Below, piece by piece: positions 21,215 through 32,097 of a DNA stretch of 64,000 bases. Under the pieces are notes generated by a model. That model had not been told where the DNA came from. It saw nothing but the letters and a program-made list of their open reading frames with translations, and did no database searches. A program made the translations under genes and the position numbers. The DNA is from Calycina herbarum (taxonomy: Eukaryota > Ascomycota > Leotiomycetes > Helotiales > Pezizellaceae), in contig LLEY01000033.1 of NCBI GenBank assembly GCA_001414485.1, forward strand, positions 405,545-469,544, in the 5' to 3' direction. Numbering within the stretch: position 1 is the first letter of the stretch; every line of letters starts with the position of its first letter.

Positions 21215-22841
21215 CTATGCGGAATATTCTTCCCAGAAGGCTGTAACTTCTGACATGAACGCAAGTTCTGACCATATAAACTGCTTCAAGATTGCAAGCA
21301 ATTCCTCCCATGAGTCATACGAGCCTTTAAGTCTAGTATCACGACTCAATTGCAACAGTGTGATGTAATCAGCGCGCATAGTTCCTATAGCGGCAAACGC
21401 CCCGCCAATGTGTAGAAGCCAAGCAAGGAGCTCAGGCTTGTCGTCCCATACAGGGTCGTTGTTTGATTGTTGTAGTTTGTAAAGTAGTTGACATGATAGG
21501 TATGACTATTTCATTGGAAATCAGCGAAGTTTGAGAGTTTTAATGTGATAGAAAACAAGGGCTGACTCACAGGGATGGTTGAATTGGGCCAAATTTTGCA
21601 GCGTAACATAGCCGAGCAAAGATATGCCGCCAAATTGCAGCATTCCGAGATAGAAGACGTAGTTGGTAAACTCACAAGTCTTGACTGTATGGATGCTTGG
21701 TGGTTGTCAATATGTGTCATCGACGATATCACATCCTCTCTACCGAAGAAGGGGATTTTGTCCCGTATGCATTGTAATGCAATAACGTCCCTGAGCACTT
21801 CAACGAAATCTCCACCCAATAAATGGGAATGGGCTTGAAATCCTGGTGGAAGAGTGAAAAAAGTTGGAGGAAAACAATCTCTATTCCACTGAAGCTCTGG
21901 AAATGTTGTGTGATCAACAACTCGGCTTGAACCTGTCATGACTGATGAATTCAAATCTTGCCTATGGACCATTGTAAGAGAGCTGTCACGAATCGTGTAA
22001 TGAGCCTTACCAAAAGATCGCACGTTTTATACCGTCACCCAAACTCACACCCATTATTTGACATCTGTCAAGGAGTTGCCGAATCGCTCCCATGTGAAGT
22101 TGGACTTGACGCGGCATTCCGAGCCGAGCCTGTATCATTGAAAGGTCAGCTACCACAACGAGGACAAGAAAGAGGGATTTTGCGGACCTCAATACCAGCA
22201 AGCAAAAGAATGGCCCCAAGTGTCGATTCCGCATGGATGCTGCATGCATCCGGATCCGGAGAGCTTAAACTTTGCCGAATAGAACTCAGGGCCTCGTTCT
22301 GGTATTTGAGACACTCCCTATCAATGCAACCTGAAGTGACGGCGAAAGTAAACGTGAGCATGACAGCACTTAGAAGAGCCTGATCATCTAACCCCTTTCG
22401 GAGAACCGACTGAATATTCAGGAGCACAAGCTCGTCCGAAACACTGAAGAATGGTTTTGTTGCTTGCTGGTCGATGTCTAAACCATCTTTTGTAAGCGCA
22501 TGCATGGCATTTCAAGTGATTGTGAGAGTCTTACGGTGACTATGCAATGCCTGTAGTTTGGGTGACTCCGCAGCTAGTGATGCAATAAGAGATTGGCTTG
22601 GTTCTCTTTTTCGGCCAGGAGGACCATCTTTGGAAGACAACACCCGGAAGTGATGACCCGACTTTTGCTGAAGATTTCTTTTGTTTTGGAGGCCTCGCGT
22701 AACGGCGTGTGACCGGGCTAAACGCTTTGCTATGCGTCCCTTTGGATCATTTGGATTGTGGACCGCAATGAATTCAAATTGGCTTGAGTTCGGAGTGAGT
22801 TTCGCCGAGGATACCTTGTTGGTACCATTATGACGAACCAT
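21215..22841 (-). CDS. Fungal regulator-like protein of the 'tachykinin family' type, no zinc cluster
   Basis: There are five exons: 22535-22841, 22188-22486, 22011-22129, 21571-21961 and 21215-21505. They keep one frame for 468 residues. Four introns use GTAAGA, GTCCGC (weak), GTAAGG and GTGAGT donors. The N-terminus has the basic signature NPNDPKGRIAKRLARSH of the annotated 'tachykinin family', which lacks a Zn2Cys6 domain. The middle holds the helical stretch seen in fungal regulators (LSAVMLTFTFAVTSG, then LGAILLLAGIE and LHMGAIRQLLD). The C-terminus ends with helical WDDKPELLAWLLHIGGAFAA. I infer a nuclear or cofactor role. The name refers to a spurious motif; no peptide hormone is implied. 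The model is internally consistent, but the second exon's start (22486) is the least certain junction. Confidence 0.75.
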
Positions 22842-23749
22842 TGAGGGACGAGTACTCAGAGTGTGCTGAAGTAAGATTCTCTAGCAAGACACCAAGCTGT
22901 GTGTAGAGCGGTTGAGTGAGTGCTGGTCTCAAGGAAGATAGAGTGGAGTGTATTATAAATCCGAAAACATGTGATCTCTTGCTTATAGCACGTGATCATA
23001 GATGATAATTCCGATCCATAATTCTTATTTGGCCTCGCGGTGGACATTAAAAGTAGCAGTAAATACTTCAGGTTCGTGACTGCCTACCTAGCCATCATTG
23101 TTCTACCTCTATAGGGTAATTTAAGTAAATTATCCTAAATACTTAGCATAATTCAAAAATACCCTACACATTTAGAACAATCGACTTCAATTATCCTAAA
23201 CCATCTGGTTAATGGTTGTTTAGACTCTCCCAGAAAGTTATATCTACCACTGCTTTTGATTTCCACTGCGAGGTCGGCGTTAGTTTTTCAATGGATTGCC
23301 TATGGGATGTTTTCTAAACACGGCTATCTCGAATAGAGCTGTCAAAGTAATGGAAAATGAAGTCCGTTGAAGCGAGAGTCAGCCATTATCTCAGCTCAAA
23401 CAATAACCTTAAAGGACGAGAGAAATCACCTCTTGATCTTCCAAGTAACTCCACCTACCTACTTTTCAAGTTGAATGTGGCCCTTCTCCCTACAGTTGCT
23501 GAAAGTAAATCCTATTTCATAAAAGATTACAGCAACGATACCAGGAAACACTGAATTGAACGAGTGTGTATTGCAGTAACTAGAGTATTCGAAGAAAAGC
23601 ACTCTCTTCTTTTTCTTTCCCCCACCACCAATGAATAGTCTCCTGTCCATAACCAAAATCACAAGCTTTTCACACCCCATGATAATTTGAAAGTGATCCC
23701 AACTTCATCAGAGTACGATTCCCAAACACAAAACAATCCCTCGGGTGGC
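22842..23749. other. Intergenic; holds MITE-like copy B
   Basis: AT-rich, no supported ORF. It contains the repeat at 23047-23261. Confidence 0.5.
23047..23261. mobile_element. Short AT-rich MITE-like repeat, copy B (~215 bp)
   Basis: Left end TTAAAAGTAGCAGTAAATA; right end, read inward, is TCAAAAGCAGTGGTAGATA, an imperfect inverted repeat. Blocks 'gtaatttaagtaaattatcc' and 'gaacaatc' match copy A (5262-5453). No ORF. Confidence 0.55.
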
Positions 23750-25718
23750 TTAGATAGGAATTACCAACCAACCGAAAACCACGGGAACCGCTATCTTTGC
23801 TTCTTTAGGCAATAAATTCCAAAGGTCAGCGGCAGTTTGAAAGAGGCTAGGGCATCGTTCTTCGTCTCCCTTGCTGTCATGGCATTTCTCCGGTGTTGGT
23901 GGGGGTGGGTGATATTTACGCTGTCTAAGCCTAGTTGGTTTCTCTGTAATCGTTATTCCACGAGTATGAGGGCTTGTTGTGGAAAGACCAGAACCGAGAT
24001 TGTAGTCTTGTAACTTCTCCACAGACTCTTCCGACTTTGCACCAAGCCAGTGATGTGGATCCATGAATTCTTTCACCGATTCACTCGTAATTTCGGGGAA
24101 GTCCAACACTTCGTTGACCCTTTTTTGTACGTCAGATGGGTGTCTGCTGGTTGAAGACTCCTCCAGTTTTGTGCCAAACCAATGATGAGGATCCATGAAC
24201 TCCTTTACCTCTTGTCCCGTATTTTTGAGGAACTCCAAGACTTTATTGACTCTTTTTTGGACAGACGAACCCGATTTCGGATCCATGAATTCCTTAACCT
24301 TTAAACTCATATTCTCGAAGAACTCCCCAGCTTCATTCTCCCGTTTTTGGACCTCCGATAGAATAGGCTGTCTGTTTTTTGAAGACTCCTCCGCTTTTAA
24401 TCCAAACCAATGATGAGGTTCCACGAATTCTTTACTCTCCAAACTCATATTTTCGAGGACGCCCCGAGCTTCGCCAGCCTTTTGCTGTACTTCAGAGGGA
24501 ATGGATTGTCTGTTGTTTGAAGACTCCTCCGCTTTTGACCTAAACCAATGATGTGGGACCATGAATCTTTTGACCGTCTGACCGATATTTTGGAGAAATT
24601 CCCAAGCTTCGTCGGCCTTCCGTTGGACACCAGAAGGAATAAATTGTCTGCGAGTCGACTGTTCCGCAATTGAGGGCACCTCCTCTGACACGATGGAAAG
24701 AACTGGGATAGGCTCGCCGATTGGGTGTATCAACGAAGATCTCTCCGCCTTTTCCTGCTCTCCGGATTTTGGTTTATCCACCTCTTGTATCTCTTTGATT
24801 CTACCATGATGAGGAGGACGTCTCCCGAATCTAGCAATTCTCGACAAGATCAATGGCGCCTCTGATGACATTTCCACCTTGTCCGAGATGTGACGTGAAT
24901 GCAAACCACTATCATCAGAAGGCTTGGGCGCAGGTGCAGGCGCAGAATCATCTACAGATCCTGCAGGAAACTCGCGATACCAAGGGAAAATAGTACTCGG
25001 AGGCGTCCCGGGAATTACCTGGTTTTCAGGAGGATTACTACATTCCATCAATTAGTACTCCCTCCCGTAGAAAAGGGCAAGAAACTTACATAGGATATAG
25101 CTGTTGAGGACTAGCCTTCATCATATACAGTAGATATATCGGAACAAACAAAACGATGATTATAAACATGCCCCAGCACACGCAATCGAACATGATACAT
25201 CGTCGACAAATGTAATACGTTCCCCGTGAAGGACCACGCTTTCCCTTCTCACTTTCATTGACGCTCGAAACGATCGAAGGATTTCTAGGCGGGTGTCCGA
25301 AAATAGGCATCATCCACCTCGCGAAATTCTTCGGCTTGACAACCTCCTCGTCATGGTAGGTAGGAATTGCTTCGTCGGGCCTGACAGTTCCATTGTAATT
25401 GATGTTGTAAAGTGGGGTTCTCGTAACATTTGGATGATATGGACAGTTTTTTGGATGAAGACAATCCTCGACGTCGGCAGGGTCTGATCGAGTGACTCGA
25501 AGTCGCGACAAGTATTCGTCTTCATGGCCCGGATAGGGAGCGGATTTCGTGAGGCGGTGACGATGAGGATGTGAAGGGTAGCGTGTTGCTGGACTGGTGG
25601 CTGGTGCTGTTCCATCGGCGTTGAGGATTGTGCTGCCGTATGGGAGACCTCTTTCAATGTCTACATGACCTGGTCTGGCATACCATTGCGAGAGAACGTC
25701 ACTGTAGGCACCGTCCAT
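23750..25718 (-). CDS. Membrane protein with ~46-residue tandem repeats (PHHWFG motif)
   Basis: Two exons, 25090-25718 and 23750-25037 (intron with GTAAGT donor, TACTAAT branch and TGTAG acceptor), code 638 residues from the ATG at 25718. The N-terminal ~180 residues are Pro/Tyr/His-rich. A hydrophobic helix (WGMFIIIVLFVPIYLLYM, about 185-204) follows a CRRC-x-MFDCVCW cysteine patch. The second half has five repeats of the pattern 'VQKR-NE--EF-EN--xx-VKEFMDPHHWFG-K-EES' (about 24000-24645); the third is shortened. The C-terminus is again hydrophobic (KIAVPVVFGWLVIPI) and may dip into a membrane. I do not recognise a family. The repeats look like amphipathic helices, so a scaffold or organelle-contact role is possible but unproven. 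Confidence 0.75.
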
Positions 25719-25899
25719 GGTCGTAAACTTGAGAGCATGTGAAGAATACAAACAGGCGTAATAACCAGAAAGTCAAGTGCGGAACTGAGTATAACCTGAT
25801 AAAATGACAGTAGAGTAGTACAAGAAGAAGTTTGAATGCAAAGAAAAATTGGGGGAAATGGCACTCGCGCCTTCATGAATTGTGTTCATTGCTATGGAT

Positions 25900-25927
25900 G
25901 GCAGGTGCAATCTACTCTGCACCTGCC
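25900..25927. repeat. Perfect 10-bp hairpin
   Basis: GGCAGGTGCA at 25900-25909 pairs exactly with TGCACCTGCC at 25918-25927 around an 8-nt loop. It lies between the repeat-protein promoter and the 3' end of the RING gene. Each arm carries CAGGTG/CACCTG (E-box type), so it could be a paired binding site. Confidence 0.6.
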
Positions 25928-26142
25928 TCATGCTAAGTACGCCCGATCCCTAATGTACAAGTCCTTCGTTCTTTCCAATCCAGATTGTATATACAACCTG
26001 GATCACAGCTAAGTACTATAACCCCATTAATCCAGAGAAATTCCACTCCGGCAAACCGAGAATTCGCTTGGACTCCAGATTGGCAGCCTGCAGAAGCAAT
26101 TGTACAAGTATAAAAAGACAATTCAGGTCGCCCTTGGGGATC

Positions 26143-29100
26143 TCAACCCCAACGTGCACCTTCCCGTTCAGCTTCCATTCTTGCAAGTCTTGCTTCCTCG
26201 TCGTCTCCAGCAATAGCACCGCTTCTCCTATTTTTTCCTGTCCGTCTTCCCTTTCTGCCATTACCAGCATCATCACCGTCGTCACGGCTTCGTTTTCGGC
26301 TTTCACCGCCGGTAAGAGCTGCAAGACGCTGTGATTCCTTGAGCAATCTCTCCCGGTTTCTCGCTTCCCGCTCCATTGTATGTGGATCTTGAACAGCCGG
26401 TGCAGTAGTAGATTTATAATCCCCCTTGCTTCTCGACTTATCTTTCTCTCTTTCTCGATCACGGTCTTTGTCACGCCCAGATCTCTCGGAATCACGGCGA
26501 CGGGATGGCGGGTGGTCTTTGTCGTGGTAATTTCGATTACTAGAGCTTCTGTCCTTCTCTCGATCCTTGATTGATGAAGAAATACGATCTTTTCGAGGAC
26601 CAGTAGGGATCTTGATTTCATCCAGTGATGGCTTGTTTCGGGTGCTTGCTCCCTTGATACTCACACCATTGGCTCCATTAGAGATAACTGATGGTCTGCG
26701 TGCTGACTCGTTTGCTTCGGTTGGGGTTTGGGCCTCCGCTGTATCATTGAAAGTGTCTGGCTTGTCTGCAGCTTCTTCGGATTGATGTCGACTATGGCGA
26801 TGTCGCCGCTCACGGTGATCTCTATCACGGCTCCTAGATCTATCATCACGGTGACGTCGGCTAGATTTGTGTTTATGAGAAGATGACTTGTGTTCGGTTT
26901 CTCTGTCACGTTCCCGATACTTTTCTCTATCACGTCGACTTTTGTGACCAGATCGTCGCGACTCGGAGGGGGAAGCAGACCTCGACCGGTCTTCATCGAC
27001 CCGCTCAGTTTTCTCTTCGACTACTTCATCAACGTCATCAGCAACACGTTGCTCGTCCTCTTCTTCGCGTCGACGGCGTCTCTCCCTCCGACGCTCTCTT
27101 CTTTCTTCCGTCTCTCTTTCGTCTTCAGAGCGGGAGTTTGATCGATGTCTGTGGCGACGATGATGTCTACTTCTGCTCCCACTCCTACTGCGGCGTCGTT
27201 CTCGCGACTTGGATCTCTCTCTAGACGGTGATCTATCTTGATGTTCTTTATCAGATGGCTCAGGGGCTACACTGGCACTTGCACTAGCGTCATTCCTCGA
27301 GTTGCCATGGGCATGGGTAACCATAGAGAAAGGTCGGCCACGAATACTTGTATTAGGCAAACCCTCACGCATAGCTTTTGGACCTTTGGGGGCATTGATG
27401 GGAACATCCACTGGCTTTACAGGAGGTTGCATAGCACCAAAACCACCACCACGACCACCGCGGAAGCCATTTGAGTAACCACCTCTCGGTGCACCATATC
27501 CATTGACGTTATATCCATCGTGGTATCCATTGGTGCCGTTCTGGAATGCAGCAGCCTGTACTTCATCAAATGTTTGAATTGGCATAGTACTACCGTCGTT
27601 AGCCTCGGCAAATTCAGATTCTGGTCCACCATCATTTGCTTGGGCATTTTCAATAACATTTCCGTCATTATCCTGCTGGGCACCTGCTTCTGCAGTAGGG
27701 TTTTCCGGAGAATCCTCCTGGTCCCCTGACTTGGCACGAATCTCTCGCCCAAATTCATCGACATTTCCAGCGGGCACAGAATCAGCTTTTGGTCCAGTTG
27801 GAATCGTTCCTGTTTCACTAATTGGACCATGTGCTTGCTGACCTGAACCAAACTGCTGGGGGAGCTGCTGTGAGAATGCTTCGTTAGAACCATGCCCAAA
27901 ACCACCTCCGCGGCCATAACCACCACCTCTGCCTCTACCTCGTCCTCGGTATCCTTGAGCTCCATACCCATTTTGGTAGTCATTGTACTGATTTGGGCGT
28001 CCGTAATTATTAGTTTGATTATATCCTGTATGAGCGGAGTTTCCGAAGTTGTTTCCATAATCACCTTGACCATTGGGATGATTTGAAAAGTTATCGTTAC
28101 TCCAAGATGATTGATCGTTCCAACCATTATTAAAGCCAGAGCCCATACCGCCGTTAAACCCTCCCATGCCCATTCCCATGCCCATAGGCATTCCATTCAT
28201 GCCAGCTCCAAACCCGCCATTCATAAGCATAGCCTGCATCGCCATGGGATCCATATTCATACCGGGCATTCCTGTGAAGAAAAAAGTTAGACTAATGTCG
28301 GTTGAAGAGAAGAGGTTTGAAATTTACGTACCCATCATGGGGAAGTTGCCAAAACCTGCGCCCATGCCATTTTGCATCATGAGCATTTGCTGCATCATAG
28401 GGTTCATTTCGCCGCCCATTCCCATGCCAGGGAACCCTCCTGCTGCACTAGGATCGAATCCAAATCCTGCAACCTGAGTTGCGCCTTGTTTTGATTCTCC
28501 ATCTGATCCTTTCTCAGTAGCATCCTCTTCAGCTTTCTCGGCTGCGTCGATGTCGGCATTTTCGACCTCACCCTCTGCTGTAGATTCTTGTCCTGGCGCG
28601 ATCTCCTAAACGAGTGTTAGAAATGATTCCAAATAAAAACTTCAAATATCATCTTACCTCGATCGATGCTTGAGGGATGTCTTGTTGAGCTTGATCTGTC
28701 GTTTCCCCTTCGATTGCTTCGGCGGTTGTTCCATCAACTTGGGGAGTCTCCTCGACGATCTCGGCTGTAGGAGCTTGAATCTCCTCCACGATGAGCTCCG
28801 GAGCAACAACCGGTTCGACTGGAGTAGGTTGAGGCTCGAGTGGTGTCGCGGGAGGGCTATTCTTGACCTCCTTTTGTCGAAGGGCTTCGCGCTTTTTCTC
28901 TTCGGTTCTTAGAAATATTTTTATGGTAGTTCGCAAAGCCTTATTCGGCTTGCAGTCTTCTGCGGAAACCGGGGTATGTTCGCAGACTGGGCATGATGAG
29001 GGTAGTGTCGACTGGCCTAGATTTGATGTTAGCGGTTGTAAATTGGTAAATGTGAGCGACGGAAACGTACAAGTCTCGCAGATGATCTGGTCGCAACAAG

Positions 29101-29274
29101 GTAGGCGGAACGCGTTGACAGCCAGGCGACTGCATATGGCGCATCGCAGCTTGATAGGGATTTCCTCTTGGGTCAGAGACCTGAACACAGGTTAGCAGAC
29201 ATATTGCACGCGCGATTGAGGTGTTCGTACTCAATGAGCTCGAGTTGAGCAGCGGTTGCGTTGGAAGCCGACAT
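26143..29274 (-). CDS. RING finger (RBBP6/Mpe1-type) protein with Gly/Met-rich and RS domains
   Basis: There are five exons: 29231-29274, 29071-29180, 28658-29016, 28332-28605 and 26143-28271. They code for 971 residues with a continuous frame. An N-terminal all-cysteine RING (Cys28, 31, 43/44, 49, 52, 60, 63) has the PCC-x4-C-x2-C-x7-CPVC spacing of RBBP6/Mpe1, which suggests E3 ligase activity linked to mRNA 3'-end processing. A Pro/Glu-rich linker and a Met/Gly/Asn-rich segment with RGRGRGGGYGRGG follow. The last ~450 residues are Arg/Ser/Asp-rich like splicing factors. The usual Mpe1 DWNN ubiquitin-like domain and zinc knuckle are absent, so it is not Mpe1 itself. A nuclear RNA-processing role is inferred. 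The two introns within the RING make the first exons very short. Confidence 0.8.
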
Positions 29275-29772
29275 GATTTTGGACAGCGGCGCAAACTGCT
29301 TTAAAAGAGGGGTTGTTGCAGAAGAGACAGGATGATTCTTCCATCGGTGAAACGGAAGTTATAAGTAAGCTGGACGGGAGGGAATCGGATGGAAGATGGA
29401 TCAGGTGGGTAGAGCCATGCTGGAGGGGATTCACTTTGCTATTGATGAAGAAGTTTCCTGCCCTACCAGTCGATTTCTGAATCTTGCCAAGGTCGCCTCC
29501 ACTTTTAAATACACGTGACATTATCCCCTGTCACCTCTTCGATGCAAACCTGATGTTGCTATACATGTTTATCGATTGGGAATAATTGGTAGTATTCTTT
29601 ATATAAACTCAAATTGGAGTAAATAAACCCAAAAGCTGGTTTTGGTGCGTACATGAGAAGTTGAGGCTTAGCTCCTGGTTATGGCGTGCCGTTTCCAGGT
29701 TCTTGCATGACAGCTTCATCTTCTCCCTATATATTTCACTTCAGAACCTCAGCACCTGTTTGTGCTCTGAAA
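29275..29772. promoter_or_regulatory. Divergent promoter region of the RING and hydrolase genes
   Basis: About 500 bp separate the two head-to-head genes. No strong motif was recognised. Confidence 0.4.
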
Positions 29773-31455
29773 ATGATACTGGGACAGGTTTCCTGGCTTG
29801 ATTGTCTCGTTTTTCTGATATTTCTCGCTCCTCAATTGATTCTGAAAGTCGGCTTCTTCCCCACACTCTTCTGTGGACTTCGCGCTCTTCCCTTCTTGTG
29901 TAAGTTTCACCAGGGATATTTTTCAAACCTTCTCGACTCAATGCGATATCATTTTCAAAGATAATTCCACACGGCCTTTGCTAATGATTTCTGCAGTGAT
30001 AAAATTACCTGGTGGTTTCATTTATGACCATTTTTATCTCAGCCCGGACTACAGGTCACCATTTATCCAAAGAGCATCATGGTTTGAGGATATTGTAATT
30101 AGATGCGTCCGATATGCATTTGCCTACATTCCAGCAAAAATAGGACGGATCTTCTTCTCCAAGCCTGTGGCTTTACCTTTTTTGAGGTTTCGGATGTTGC
30201 GGCATGGGTATTTTCGATCACCGATTCATTGGCATGAGGTCATGGAGGTATGTTTGTCTCCCTTCTCATATCAAGTCAGTATTTACTGACGAGTGACAGC
30301 CGGACTTCAAAGGTATCTGGATTATCGAAGATGAATCTCGAAAACCCGATATTGTTATTTACTACGCTCATGGTGGGGGATTCTCTATGGGATCGAGCTA
30401 CTTCTATCTTGAATTTCTCCTCACTTGGCTTAGTGTTCTCAAATCATTTGGAGGTTTTCACAATCCCGCTATCCTGTCTCTTGAATACGCTCTAGTACCA
30501 GATGCCTCTTACCCGTAAGTTCATATGGTTATTTCGACACCCTTCATTCCACAGATACAGGAGATCTGGGCTCTCTTCCGTGAACATCTCGAGGGATAAG
30601 CATATATCCCCTTCGAGAATGTATAGGAGAATCGAGAATTCGGTTTTCTAATTCTCCAAACCCTTTTTGGAGACGATTTATGATTGTCCTGGATGGAAGG
30701 TGGCCTTTCACTTACCGTCTGTACTTCTTTCCTATTGCATAAAATCGGGGCATTCCGACATCCAGTTGCTAAATTTCATTTTTCCCTTTAGAACTCAGTT
30801 GCGCGAAGCATCCGCAGGATACAAATACGCCCTTTCAAAAATCGAGGATTCTTCTAAAATATGCGTAGCAGGAGACTCAGCAGGAGGAACAATAATCCTA
30901 ACCTTCCTCCTACATCTCGCAACCCTTTTCGGCAAATCTATCTCACAACCAAATACATCCAACTCATCCGACCAGCTCAATCACTGTCACAAAAACGGCA
31001 ACTCAACCTCCAACCATTCAACAACCCCCGGAATGGCCATCCTCATCTCCCCCTGGACAACACTTTCATCTCCCCTAGATAAAATTACATCAAGCGACTA
31101 CCTCAACCCCTCCACCCTTCACACCTACGCCTCCCTCTACGCTGGTCCGCAGAATTCAGTTGTCGACCCGATAATCTCGCCGGGAAAATGTAAATCCATA
31201 TCCTGGTGGCAGAAAGCCTGCCCTCAAAAGGGAATATTTGTGATGTACGGTGCTGAAGAAGTGTTTGCACCTGAGATTCGGGGACTAGTCAAGTTGTGGG
31301 AGAAGGGTGGTCTGGAGGTGGGGTCTGAGGAAGAAGCGGGTGGCGTGCATGCTTGGCCTGTTGCGAGTGTATTTTTGAGTGGGACGGGGGAGAAGAGATT
31401 GAGTGGGCTGAAGGTTATTGTTGGGGAGATCAGGGAGAGGATGGGTAGAAAGTAG
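29773..31455 (+). CDS. Alpha/beta hydrolase of the hormone-sensitive-lipase type, membrane-anchored
   Basis: There are four exons: 29773-29899, 29997-30247, 30300-30514 and 30792-31455. They code for 418 residues. An N-terminal hydrophobic helix (WLDCLVFLIFLAPQLILKVG, about 7-26) should anchor it in a membrane. The catalytic marks are the oxyanion HGGG at 150-153, nucleophile Ser227 in GDSAGG, and a C-terminal His in GGVHAWP. The likely acid lies in the VMYGAEEVF stretch. This set defines the alpha/beta hydrolase-3 (HSL) family, and fungal relatives are often steryl-acetyl hydrolases or esterases. The third intron is 277 nt, far longer than others here. The divergent neighbour is the RING gene. 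Substrate unknown. Confidence 0.85.
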
Positions 31456-31882
31456 TGGGTTGTATGTACTTTTTTTATATGGTATATAGGCAAATTTATT
31501 ATCAAGCATGCTTGCTACTAAGGGGTGCTTCCCAGCGCGAGTAGGCAGTGTTTTTTTTTTACAAGCTTGGGACTTTCGAGGTTCCCTTCGGGTAGCTCAG
31601 ATTGTCGCACAAGATAAACGCCGTGGCTGACCAGTGTTTGTAGATATTTGTAGCGATCAGTGACAACATGGTAGTAGAGTACCCTTAAGACTTGCTGATT
31701 ATCCCAAACTAAATTTTACAATGTGCGAGCTGGTCTCGAAAAATCAGCATTTATTTCAAGCCATTGGAAGAATATAAAGTAGAAAAGACCTCCACCACCT
31801 GGCGGATAGCTCCTGTGTCAAATATGAACTGCGACAAAGCCTGATTGAATCTCTCCATCTAAAACTAGCAGTTGGGAGGGTA

Positions 31883-32095
31883 TTCCCTAGACCCTCCATG
31901 TTCCGCTAAGCATCTAGCACACTCAAGTGAGGCGCGTGTTCAATAATTGACGTGTTCTATTAGCCCTGTCTAGAGGAGCACTATTCTAGTAGTTCTTCTT
32001 ATTCGTCAGTATTCTAGTTTTTCTGTCCATTTGAAGTAGTCTAGCCAGCGGTATCTATCACGACCTCACGTGTGGAACATGGAGGGTCTAGGGGA
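31883..32095. mobile_element. TIR element of 213 bp flanked by TA
   Basis: TTCCCTAGACCCTCCATGTT at 31883 is matched, inverted, by the right end at about 32072-32095 (read inward TCCCCTAGACCCTCCATGTT). The inverted repeat is ~24 bp with two mismatches. TA flanks both ends (31881-31882, 32096-32097). No ORF is present, so it is a non-autonomous element. Confidence 0.7.
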
Positions 32096-32097
32096 TA

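Noticed and set aside
21211..21264. Alternative minus-strand frame starting near 21264
   Set aside because: Shadow of the true terminal exon of the regulator gene, which is in a different frame and ends at 21215.
31585..31640. tRNA-like string 'ggtagctcagattgtcgcac'
   Set aside because: Resembles a D-arm, but no matching acceptor stem, anticodon arm or GGTTCGA box at the right distance.
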